This document shows positions 1-6,574 of a stretch of DNA of 6,986 bases, piece by piece. The DNA is from Bacteroidota bacterium. GTDB lineage: Bacteria > Bacteroidota > Bacteroidia > Chitinophagales > Chitinophagaceae. Below the pieces are notes generated by a model, which saw only the letters and a program-made list of their open reading frames with translations, was not told the DNA's origin and did no database searches. Where the stretch lies: positions 1 to 6,986 of the forward strand of contig CANHUW010000087.1 of the NCBI GenBank assembly GCA_947463975.1, read 5' to 3'. Within the stretch, counting starts at the first letter, position 1, and every line of letters starts with the position of its first letter. Made by a program: the position numbers and the translations under genes.

Positions 1-806
1 AATAATGAACCAATAGCATTGGCATTTTTCATGGAATCAAATCCAATTACTTGAACATACGTGTAATTAATAGCTAGATATAAAAACAAAACGATAAAGA
101 TGCCGAATACAATGCCTTTTTGCATGGTTTTTGGATTAGCAATTTCAGAACCAAAATTGATGGTTTGCTGATACCCTCCATAAGTAAAAAATACAGACAC
201 TAAACTCACTAATAATAACAAAGAACCATTAGATCCATCATATACATATAATTTGCCTTCGTTGTAACCATGTGGCGGAACACTTACTCCTTTGAACAAA
301 GAAGAAATCAATAAAATGATTAAGCTAATTTTTACGATCATCAAAACATTCTGCGTTCTACTACTTGTTTTCAATCCGAGTAAATTCACAAAATAAAATA
401 ATCCAACAGAAGAAGTAGCAATACCAATATTAAAAAGCGTGCTAGAGGGTCTGCCAAATAACAAATCACTTACATAGTCTGCACCAATCAACGCAACAAC
501 CGCTAAAGAGGCAGCATTACTTATTAAGATCAATACATTAATGGTAAAACCTACAGCAGGATGGTAACAATGTGCAAATACTTTATAATAACCTCCCATC
601 ACAGGTAATCTTTGCCCTATTTCTGCATAAGTTAGTGCACCAAACAATGCAATAATGCCACCAATAGTCCATGCACTAAAAAAAATTAAAGGAGTACCAG
701 ATTTTGCAGCAATCGTTGCAGGTGTTTTGAAAATGCCCATTCCAATCACTAGGCTCACCACAATCATGGTTAAACTAAAAAAATTAATGCCTTGTTTTTC
801 TTTCAT
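1..806 (-). CDS. APC-superfamily amino acid permease, N-terminal part (cut by left edge)
   Basis: Reading leftwards from the ATG at 806-804, the frame stays open for 268 codons and leaves the window, so the C-terminal part is missing. The product is an inner-membrane transporter of the amino acid-polyamine-organocation superfamily, expected to move amino acids with a coupled ion or by exchange. The N-terminus carries the helix-1 substrate-binding signature IGMGIFKTP (residues 21-29). It is followed by a second helix with GALTYAEIGQRLP (56-68) and GGYY (71-74), both typical of this superfamily. Further hydrophobic helices lie near 87-108, 125-145, 155-170, 197-215 and 232-250. FFTYGGYQQ (206-214) and the SEIANP motif (220-225) match the conserved helix-6 region that ends in E-x-x-NP. 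The substrate cannot be told from this part. It is divergent from the cobalamin-receptor gene, with no evident functional link. Family assignment is confident; an LAT-like subgroup is only a guess. Confidence 0.9.
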   Translation of the reverse strand, partial: MKEKQGINFFSLTMIVVSLVIGMGIFKTPATIAAKSGTPLIFFSAWTIGGIIALFGALTYAEIGQRLPVMGGYYKVFAHCYHPAVGFTINVLILISNAASLAVVALIGADYVSDLLFGRPSSTLFNIGIATSSVGLFYFVNLLGLKTSSRTQNVLMIVKISLIILLISSLFKGVSVPPHGYNEGKLYVYDGSNGSLLLLVSLVSVFFTYGGYQQTINFGSEIANPKTMQKGIVFGIFIVLFLYLAINYTYVQVIGFDSMKNANAIGSL

Positions 807-896
807 CCTTTTCTTGTTAAGCATAAATATATTAAAACAATTCTAGTTTTCAACAAGGGGTTAATAAATATCAGATGAGAGATAGATAATATCATT

Positions 897-904
897 TAAG
901 TTTG
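897..904 (+). promoter_or_regulatory. Candidate Bacteroidota -7 promoter element for the riboswitch-btuB transcript
   Basis: TAAGTTTG matches the Bacteroidota -7 consensus TAnnTTTG exactly. It would place the transcription start at about 908-911, just at the 5' edge of the cobalamin riboswitch, which is where it should be. No convincing -33 TTG-type element is seen about 20 bp upstream. The remainder of 807-896 is AT-rich, and I see nothing else there that I can support, including no good promoter for the divergent permease. Confidence 0.5.
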
Positions 905-910
905 TTCTTG

Positions 911-1060
911 ATTAGGTTCATTACATGATTAAAAGGGAATCCCGTTCAATCCGGGAGCTATTCCCGTAGCTGTAAGTTCTACGCCAATGCAATCGTTGCA
1001 ATATCCACTGAAGCAATTTGGGAAGGATGCAATGTTAGGAACGAGCCAGAAGACCTGCCT
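911..1060 (+). ncRNA. Cobalamin (adenosylcobalamin-type) riboswitch aptamer
   Basis: The order of conserved blocks matches the aptamer upstream of enterobacterial btuB. GATTAAAAGGGAAT lies at 927-940, then CCGGGAGCTATTCCCG at 951-966 (stem CGGGA/TCCCG), then TAGCTGTAAG at 967-976. CCACTG is at 1005-1010, GGGAAGG at 1020-1026, and the B12-box-like GAGCCAGAAGACCTGCC at 1043-1059. AGGT at 914-917 can pair with ACCT at 1053-1056, closing the core. A variable hairpin, TGCAA/TTGCA around the loop TCG, sits at 988-1000. It lies directly upstream of a BtuB-like receptor and in the same orientation, as expected for feedback repression of B12 uptake. The exact 5' and 3' limits are approximate. Confidence 0.95.
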
Positions 1061-1077
1061 GATTAAAAATAACCAAA

Positions 1078-1166
1078 AGCTTTCGGGTAAAAAGCAAGGA
1101 TTTGTAAAAAAATTCTCTTCTATCAGGAAGCTCATTGTTTCATTCGAAAAATAAACAACAATGAGC
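1078..1166 (+). promoter_or_regulatory. Riboswitch expression platform with start-codon sequestering hairpin
   Basis: GCTCATTGTT at 1130-1139 is perfectly complementary to AACAATGAGC at 1157-1166, leaving a 17-nt loop. The 3' arm contains the btuB ATG (1161-1163), so the hairpin would hide the start codon. No T-run follows, so control is more likely at translation than by transcription termination. Upstream, GCTTT (1079-1083) and AAAGC (1091-1095) form a small hairpin with loop CGGGTAA, in the place where such riboswitches carry the hairpin that makes a kissing contact with the aptamer. AGCTTTC (1078-1084) can instead pair with GGAAGCT (1126-1132), which overlaps the sequestering arm by three bases. 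The pairings are visible in the sequence; the switching mechanism is inferred. Confidence 0.65.
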
Positions 1167-3086
1167 CAAAAAATCATCAAGCTCTTAGTGGTATTCATTA
1201 CCACTACAACAATTGCATTTGCACAAAATGCAGACAGTGTTCAACAAAACAACACCTTAAATGAAGTCATTGTGACTGCTAATAAAATTGAGCAGAAGCA
1301 AAACACTACTGGTAAAGTACTTACCATTATCAGTGCTCAACAATTGGCAGGCCAAGCTGGAAGAACCATCGCACAGGTATTGAATGAACAGGCTGGACTA
1401 CAACTCCCCGGAAGCTTAAGTAATTTAGGGACTGTGCCAAGTATTTACATGCGAGGTGCATCAAGTGGTAGAACCTTGATATTAATTGATGGTGCACCTG
1501 TGGGAGATCCTTCAATGATTAGCAATGAATTTGATTTAAACTTAATTCCAATTGATCAAATTGAAAGAATTGAGATTCTAAAGGGATCTCAATCTACTTT
1601 ATATGGTTCTGATGCGATTGGCGGAGTAATCAATATTATCACCAAGAAAAAAACTACATCTTGGTTAACAGGTGGAGCAGGATTTGGAACCTATAAAAAC
1701 AAAAAAGCCAATCTTCAATTAAATGGTAATATTAAAAAAGTAACCTATTTGATTGGACTAGAAAAGCAAACTGCTGCTGGCTTTTCATCTGCTTACGATC
1801 CTAATCAAACCAATACTTATGATCATGATGCATATGAAAATAACAGTTGGTTTGCTAAATTTCAATATGATATAAATTCAAATTGGAACCTCCAATGGAC
1901 TTCTAGAAAAACTACTTATAACTCAAGTATTGATTATGGCGCTTTTAAAGATGATAAAGACGCTAGCTTTAAGAATGCAACAGGTATACATGGCATGATA
2001 CTCAAATACAAAAAAGATAAAGCTTTCTTTCAATTTCAATATCAATATACTACACAGGATAGAAGTTATTTAAACGATAGCGTCGATAAAACTTATTTAA
2101 TATATGAAAATAACCTGTATAATGGCAGCACGCATTATGCAGATGTTTTTTATTCATATCAATTATCTAAAAATGTTCAATACATTGTTGGGTCTGATTT
2201 TAGATATGGATCTTATCGTCAAACATACGAAAGCATTAGCGGATGGGGCCCTTACAATGAAATATTCAAAGATACTTTCCAGTACCAAAATGCCCTTTAT
2301 GGTTCTGTAATCATCAATAATAACAATAAGAAGTTTTTGCTTGAATTAGGTAGCCGATACAACAATCATTCTAGATATGGGAACAATCAGACATTTACCT
2401 TAAGCCCTTCTTATGCAATTAGTTCTAAATTCAGAGCTATCGGAAGTATTTCAAGTGGCTTCAAAGCACCTTCTTTATACCAAATAAGCTACAATAGTCA
2501 ATTAAAAGCAGAAAAATCTATCAATACCGAAATGGGATTGGAATACAACAGTGCACCATTGTATGCAAGAGCCGTATGGTTCAATAGAAAAATTAATAAT
2601 GGAATTGATTATAACTATATAGATTTTAATTTTTTCAACTTTATTCAACAAAATGTAAATGGTCTTGAACTAGAATTAACACATCGAATCAATCAACAAA
2701 ACCAATTTAGTATTAATTATACCTTATTAAACGGCAAAGAGACCAATCAAAATAGATTAACCAATACAGACACTATTACCTATGGCTATTTATTAAAGAG
2801 GCCAAAGCATGTTATTAATTTTCAATATCAATTAAAACTAAATAAAAAGTGGGACGCTACTATAGCTGCAAGATATATAAGCAAACGTTTTGATGTGGGT
2901 GGATATGGTAAAGAAGATGTAGTACTAGATTACTATACTTTATTGAATGCACATATAAGTTACCAATATTCCAAAAGAATACAATTTTATGGGGATGCTC
3001 AAAATTTGTTGAATGATCGTTTTCAAGAAATCTATGGCTACAATACAATGGGGCAAACCCTGCAAATTGGATTCATTTGGCTTTAA
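1161..3086 (+). CDS. btuB: BtuB-like TonB-dependent cobalamin/corrinoid outer-membrane receptor
   Basis: This 641-residue outer-membrane receptor should bind cobalamin or a related corrinoid at the cell surface and pass it to the periplasm using energy from TonB-ExbB-ExbD. Residues 1-21 form a signal peptide (KIIK, then a hydrophobic stretch ending AFA before Q22). The TonB box is EVIVTA at 35-40. A plug domain follows up to about residue 165, with the family signatures YMRGASSGRTLILIDGAPV, IERIEILKGSQSTLYGSDAIGG and INIITKK. The rest is a 22-strand-type beta barrel rich in alternating aromatic and polar residues. FKAPSLYQ at 434-441 is the barrel motif shared by BtuB and related receptors. 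Length is close to that of E. coli BtuB. The last residues, GFIWL, lack the usual terminal Phe. The ATG is supported by the signal peptide and by the A-rich leader before it. The cobalamin riboswitch upstream is the main evidence for the ligand. No btuF, btuC or btuD adjoins it. Confidence 0.92.
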   Translation: MSQKIIKLLVVFITTTTIAFAQNADSVQQNNTLNEVIVTANKIEQKQNTTGKVLTIISAQQLAGQAGRTIAQVLNEQAGLQLPGSLSNLGTVPSIYMRGASSGRTLILIDGAPVGDPSMISNEFDLNLIPIDQIERIEILKGSQSTLYGSDAIGGVINIITKKKTTSWLTGGAGFGTYKNKKANLQLNGNIKKVTYLIGLEKQTAAGFSSAYDPNQTNTYDHDAYENNSWFAKFQYDINSNWNLQWTSRKTTYNSSIDYGAFKDDKDASFKNATGIHGMILKYKKDKAFFQFQYQYTTQDRSYLNDSVDKTYLIYENNLYNGSTHYADVFYSYQLSKNVQYIVGSDFRYGSYRQTYESISGWGPYNEIFKDTFQYQNALYGSVIINNNNKKFLLELGSRYNNHSRYGNNQTFTLSPSYAISSKFRAIGSISSGFKAPSLYQISYNSQLKAEKSINTEMGLEYNSAPLYARAVWFNRKINNGIDYNYIDFNFFNFIQQNVNGLELELTHRINQQNQFSINYTLLNGKETNQNRLTNTDTITYGYLLKRPKHVINFQYQLKLNKKWDATIAARYISKRFDVGGYGKEDVVLDYYTLLNAHISYQYSKRIQFYGDAQNLLNDRFQEIYGYNTMGQTLQIGFIWL

Positions 3087-3115
3087 TCCCTACAAAACCA
3101 AATAGCTAGTAAATT

Positions 3116-3149
3116 AAAAAAGCTTTGTATCTTCATACAAAGCTTTTTT
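3116..3149 (+). terminator. Strong intrinsic terminator after btuB (potentially bidirectional)
   Basis: AGCTTTGTAT (3121-3130) and ATACAAAGCT (3135-3144) form a perfect 10-bp stem around the tetraloop CTTC. The stem is flanked by an A-run (3116-3120) and a T-run (to 3149), which extend the pairing to about 15 bp. It lies 30 nt after the btuB stop codon, as expected for a rho-independent terminator. The A-run on the 5' side means it could also act on the minus strand. Its T-run directly touches the ATG of the next gene. Confidence 0.85.
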
Positions 3150-3728
3150 ATGGAATTTAAATTTGACCAATTACTCACTGTGATATTCACTTTGTTTGCC
3201 GTAATAGATATTGTAGGCTCTATTCCCTTACTCATCTCCATGAAAGAAAAAGTAGGCAAGATTAAATCCTTACAAGTAACACTCATTTCTGGAGGATTAA
3301 TGATTGCATTTATGTTTTTAGGCAAACCTTTCTTAAAAATGCTTGGGCTGGATGTTAAATCATTCGCGGTAGGTGGATCTATTGTAATCTTTTTATTGGG
3401 ATTGGAGATGGTATTAGGTCATGAAATTTTTAAAGGGGACAAAAATGGACATACTGGTTCTGTAGTTCCAATTGCCTTCCCAATCATTGCTGGAAGTGGA
3501 ACACTAACTACGATCATGTCGCTTAAAGCAAACTTTGAAGAAGTTTATATTTTAGCTGGAATAGTCGTAAACCTTATTATTATCTATATTGTACTAAAAT
3601 CTTTGAATTTAATAGAACGCCTGCTAGGGCCCGGAGGCTTACTAGCAGTGCGTAAATTTTTTGGTGTAATACTTTTAGCCATTGCTGTAAAAATATTCTC
3701 TAGCAATGTGGGATCTTTAAAATACTAG
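3150..3728 (+). CDS. MarC family (UPF0056) integral membrane protein
   Basis: This 192-residue inner-membrane protein belongs to the MarC family, whose members have about six helices and no firmly established substrate; an early link to multiple antibiotic resistance was not upheld. Helix 1 holds TLFAVIDIVGSIPLLI (14-29), matching the family's VIDPxGNxP-type start. It is followed by a basic loop (MKEKVGKIK), a second helix (45-58), and AVGGSIVIFLLGLEMVLG (73-90). PIAFPIIAGSGTLTT (107-121) is the family's repeated P-x-A-x-P-x-x-AG-x-G motif, with Ser where most members have Pro. Two more helices lie at about 132-150 and 168-184, with GPGGLLAVRKFFG at 160-172. The ATG at 3150 is the only start that keeps helix 1, yet it immediately follows the btuB terminator, so its promoter and leader are unclear. 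Its stop codon overlaps that of the convergent receptor gene. Confidence 0.88.
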   Translation: MEFKFDQLLTVIFTLFAVIDIVGSIPLLISMKEKVGKIKSLQVTLISGGLMIAFMFLGKPFLKMLGLDVKSFAVGGSIVIFLLGLEMVLGHEIFKGDKNGHTGSVVPIAFPIIAGSGTLTTIMSLKANFEEVYILAGIVVNLIIIYIVLKSLNLIERLLGPGGLLAVRKFFGVILLAIAVKIFSSNVGSLKY

Positions 3729-5911
3729 AAATTCACTTTACAACTTAGTAGGTAATTTCTACCAACAGCAGAAATACCACTTGCGAAATGTCTATAATTG
3801 AGGTCTGTAATATTTTCTATACCTAATCCAATAGTCAAATCTTGGGTTGGAACAAATTGAGCATTGAAATTAAATGTCATCCATGCTGGCATACCATCTT
3901 TAGTAGCATATTGCTCATTGTCTTCACCATTTAAATTATAGTCAGCTATTCGCTTCCAACTATTAAAGACACTATATATTTCTGCATTCCATACTTTATT
4001 ACTATGTTTTAATCCAAATCTACCATAAGCAGGAGGTATATGATCTAAAGGCATTTTTTTGGATTGATTTAAATAATTTCCTTTAGTATAAGTATAGGTA
4101 GCATTCAATTCTGTTCCTTGCATAATTCTCCATCTTCCATTCACATTAAAACCATACAAATTGGCTTTTGCTTTATTTTGAGTTGCATAGACATCACTCA
4201 GTACTCCTTGATATAAAATAACACTCTTACCATTCCAAGTAAACTTATCAACTACTAATGCATTATTAAATAATGAATAGAAAATACTAGCCCCTATAGA
4301 ATATAAAGAGCTGCTTTTGGATATTGTCCATTCTGTATTATAAGTATATTCTGGTTTCAAATCTTTATTAGGCACCAAAACATAACCTGTTCTGGTATCA
4401 AAAACCTTGGTTAAATCATCCACATTGGGCGCTCTAAAACCTGAGCTTATACCAAATGTAGATCTAATACCCTTATTGCCATTATAAGCTATCCCAATAT
4501 TACCAGTCAAAGCTGTATTATTTTGTTTCGCCTCAGTAAATGGGAAATGCATCAAGGCAGTGTCTTTAAACTGTGCATTCAATTGTACAAAATTCAATCT
4601 CCATCCATCATTGATCACCCAATTTTGATTCAAATATTTTGTATGCTGTGCATATAATGCATGATACGCCATATTGGTTGGGCCATCACTATAACGCGTT
4701 GGAATAGCAGATTTTGACAAATTTGCTATATTGATTCTATCAGCTTTTGAGTCAATTATATTATAGTATGATTCCATACCAAAATGAATTTCATCGTTTT
4801 TATCAACATGTAATAAATCGATATTCATTCCAATGATATCCACTTTTTCTATTCTTGTGTCTCTATTATTAGAACCGTATCTTCTATTAATTCTACTTTC
4901 TTCCAAATGTTGGTAGTTGGTATTCAATGATAACTCTTGAAAGTATCCTGTAAGCTTTGTTTTATTCAATTTATAGGATACCATATTTCTAACCTGCGGA
5001 CCATAATACCACTCAGCAAAAATCGGAATACCCATATTGGTTTCCGTTAATCGATCATACCTATTAATATTAGAGGAGTTTGATAATTGAATATTCAATA
5101 AATGCTCTGTATTCAAAGAAGGTTTAAAAAATATTTTTTGCATGAAATCGACCTGATCAAATTCTGTTATTTTTTGCAGATTCACATTAGCTCTATTATC
5201 TTTAATCATATCTACCCCGTTTTCATTGCTTACATAAAATAGTCTTTTCCCAAAATCCGGATAAGCAGCTAATCTTTTATTTCCTTGTCGTAGATCACCG
5301 AAACGACTATTGGTAAATGAACTTACAAAAGCCCATTTATGATTGGCTATGTTAAAATCGATATGTTGACGATTCTCGTTTTGACCACTGGCATATCTAT
5401 AAATCATATTTCCATTGGTCTTCCACTTAGAACTATTATTTAATTGCGGTGCTTTAGTAAATAAATTAATGACTCCACCTAAAGCATCAGATCCGTATAA
5501 GGTTGAACTAGGTCCATAATTCACTTCAACTCTATCTAGACTCATATTATCTACTGTAATAATATTTTGCAAATGCCCGGATCTAAAAATTGCACTATTC
5601 ATTCTTACTCCATCTACCATTAACAAAATTCGACTTGCTTCAAAACCTCTAATCACTGGACTTCCTCCTCCTTGTTGACTTTTTTGAACAAATACTTGTC
5701 CAGATGCGGTCAAAATATCTGCAGTATTCGACTGATACTGTATTAAATTTTTATCGGTAATAACACCAATGGTTTGTATAATATTTTTTGAAAGTGTTGG
5801 AAATTTATTGGCATATACAATAACTTCTTGCAAAGACTTTGTTGTATCTTTTTGTGCACTTGATTTCAAAACACTTCCAATCAATAAAAATGCTAAAAAT
5901 AATTTTTGCAT
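3725..5911 (-). CDS. TonB-dependent outer-membrane receptor, haem/haemoglobin-receptor type
   Basis: This 728-residue receptor has a signal peptide at 1-19 (cut before Q20), a TonB box EVIVYA at 29-34, a plug to about residue 155, and a long beta barrel ending in the terminal Phe typical of these proteins. The plug contains GGGSPVIRGFEASR (81-94), LLMVDGVRMN (96-105), SGHLQN (111-116) and GPSSTLYGSDALGGVINLFTK. This wording is characteristic of haem/haemoglobin-type receptors in the Bacteroidota. In the barrel, SGFRAPNVDDL places a FRAP box at 492-495, and PNKDLKPE (514-521) is the following NPNL-like box, both known from haem receptors. No His lies between these boxes, although several studied haem receptors use one there; H113 in the plug is a possible ligand residue. 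Ligand assignment is therefore tentative, and another iron, metal or organic chelate is possible. It lies downstream of the small membrane-protein gene, with a 56-nt structured gap, and probably shares its transcript. Confidence 0.85.
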   Translation of the reverse strand: MQKLFLAFLLIGSVLKSSAQKDTTKSLQEVIVYANKFPTLSKNIIQTIGVITDKNLIQYQSNTADILTASGQVFVQKSQQGGGSPVIRGFEASRILLMVDGVRMNSAIFRSGHLQNIITVDNMSLDRVEVNYGPSSTLYGSDALGGVINLFTKAPQLNNSSKWKTNGNMIYRYASGQNENRQHIDFNIANHKWAFVSSFTNSRFGDLRQGNKRLAAYPDFGKRLFYVSNENGVDMIKDNRANVNLQKITEFDQVDFMQKIFFKPSLNTEHLLNIQLSNSSNINRYDRLTETNMGIPIFAEWYYGPQVRNMVSYKLNKTKLTGYFQELSLNTNYQHLEESRINRRYGSNNRDTRIEKVDIIGMNIDLLHVDKNDEIHFGMESYYNIIDSKADRINIANLSKSAIPTRYSDGPTNMAYHALYAQHTKYLNQNWVINDGWRLNFVQLNAQFKDTALMHFPFTEAKQNNTALTGNIGIAYNGNKGIRSTFGISSGFRAPNVDDLTKVFDTRTGYVLVPNKDLKPEYTYNTEWTISKSSSLYSIGASIFYSLFNNALVVDKFTWNGKSVILYQGVLSDVYATQNKAKANLYGFNVNGRWRIMQGTELNATYTYTKGNYLNQSKKMPLDHIPPAYGRFGLKHSNKVWNAEIYSVFNSWKRIADYNLNGEDNEQYATKDGMPAWMTFNFNAQFVPTQDLTIGLGIENITDLNYRHFASGISAVGRNYLLSCKVNF

Positions 5912-5974
5912 ATTTAATTTTTAATTGGGAAATGATAGGTCAAAAAATTGACCATACTGTCTAAAAATTAAATA
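5911..5974 (-). repeat. Nested inverted repeats in the gap between the small protein and the receptor gene
   Basis: TATTTAATTTTTA at 5911-5923 is the exact reverse complement of TAAAAATTAAATA at 5962-5974. Inside lies a second palindrome, GGTCAA (5938-5943) and TTGACC (5948-5953), around AAAA. In the transcript the outer stem would pair the stop-codon region of the upstream gene with the bases just before, and including the first base of, the receptor AUG. The inner palindrome could be a short RNA hairpin or a dimeric-repressor operator. There is no T-run that would make a good terminator. Confidence 0.6.
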
Positions 5975-6516
5975 CGCTCTGGCGGAGGTGAAACATTCCT
6001 AATTGTTCTATGAGTAATAGATGCGTGACATTCAGTATAAAAAATATTTGAAAGATTGAATAGGTAATTACTTTGAAAATAATTAGGTGCTATAAATAGC
6101 AATTGAATTTTTGAAAACTTAAAATGTAAACTCTTGGAATGATTAGATTGCTTTACGACCATATCCGCTTCTTCTTCGTCTGATGCAGCAATCAATTCCC
6201 ATCCATTTGCAGTCTTTTTTAAAGAAATAATATCATAAAACATACCCTTATAGCTAAACTCTCTTCCCTCTTCTTCCCAAGTATATCCATCGGGTAAAAG
6301 AGCTTTATCATTTAGAACAAGTTTTATTTGATGTTCATTTTCTTTTATAGCATTCAATTTCCCGGCGTCAATAAGAGCAAAAGTATCTTTTTCATGTAAT
6401 GCTTCTTCTAACCAATAGAAATAACTAATACTACTAGTAGTAAGTAGTATACAAAACAAACAAACTATGGCAAAAGCGTTCTTCAAGAGATCTAAGATAC
6501 GAAACTTCTTGCTCAA
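5968..6516 (-). CDS. Small membrane-anchored or secreted protein of unknown function
   Basis: I do not recognise a family for this protein of up to 182 residues. A basic N-terminus (SKKFR) precedes one hydrophobic segment at about 14-34, containing AFAIVCLFCILLTT, which reads as a signal anchor or a signal peptide. The rest is polar and should be periplasmic. It has an acidic patch DEEEAD (113-118), a second fairly hydrophobic stretch KIQLLFIAP (136-144), and a C-terminus with Cys163, His164 and His169 followed by SPPPERI. The frame has no upstream ATG. The longest start is TTG at 6516-6514, but that codon lies inside a -7 promoter match, and TTG at 6486-6484 would give a 172-residue product starting MKNAFAIV. 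It precedes the TonB-dependent receptor by 56 nt on the same strand, so it is probably co-expressed and may assist uptake of the same ligand; this is inferred from position only. Confidence 0.7.
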   Translation of the reverse strand: MSKKFRILDLLKNAFAIVCLFCILLTTSSISYFYWLEEALHEKDTFALIDAGKLNAIKENEHQIKLVLNDKALLPDGYTWEEEGREFSYKGMFYDIISLKKTANGWELIAASDEEEADMVVKQSNHSKSLHFKFSKIQLLFIAPNYFQSNYLFNLSNIFYTECHASITHRTIRNVSPPPERI

Positions 6517-6521
6517 ATCTA
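6514..6521 (-). promoter_or_regulatory. Candidate -7 element for the small protein-receptor operon
   Basis: On the minus strand TAGATTTG matches the Bacteroidota consensus TAnnTTTG exactly. Transcription would start at about 6507-6510, just inside the longest reading frame, which favours the TTG at 6486-6484 as the start codon. I see no clear -33 element. An eight-base match with two free positions can occur by chance in AT-rich DNA. Confidence 0.4.
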
Positions 6522-6538
6522 GATCGGTAAATATTGTG

Positions 6539-6546
6539 TAACTTTG
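6539..6546 (+). promoter_or_regulatory. Candidate -7 element for the rightmost gene
   Basis: TAACTTTG matches TAnnTTTG exactly and would start transcription at about 6550-6553, some 22-25 nt before the proposed TTG start at 6575. It faces away from the minus-strand element at 6514-6521, with 17 bp between them. A -33 element is not obvious. Confidence 0.4.
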
Positions 6547-6574
6547 TGAAAATTACCTTTTAAAAACTAAGCCT

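Noticed and set aside
838..845. TAGAATTG on the minus strand as a promoter for the permease
   Set aside because: It has a mismatch in the TTTG part of the -7 consensus and no upstream TTG-type element, so in this AT-rich gap it is too weak to list.
655..846. Plus-strand open frame of 63 codons across the permease start
   Set aside because: It lies antisense to the permease frame, which carries clear APC motifs, and its translation resembles no protein.
929..1204. Minus-strand open frame of 91 codons over the riboswitch and btuB start
   Set aside because: It is the reverse complement of the conserved cobalamin aptamer and the signal-peptide region, so the open frame is incidental.
3083..3325. 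Minus-strand open frame of 80 codons over the terminator and the 5' end of marC
   Set aside because: It is a shadow of the MarC helix-1 region and spans the terminator hairpin, with no recognisable protein features.
5938..5953. GGTCAA-AAAA-TTGACC as an intrinsic terminator between the small protein and the receptor
   Set aside because: The stem is only 6 bp and no T-run follows on the minus strand, so termination is unlikely; it is kept as part of the nested repeat instead.
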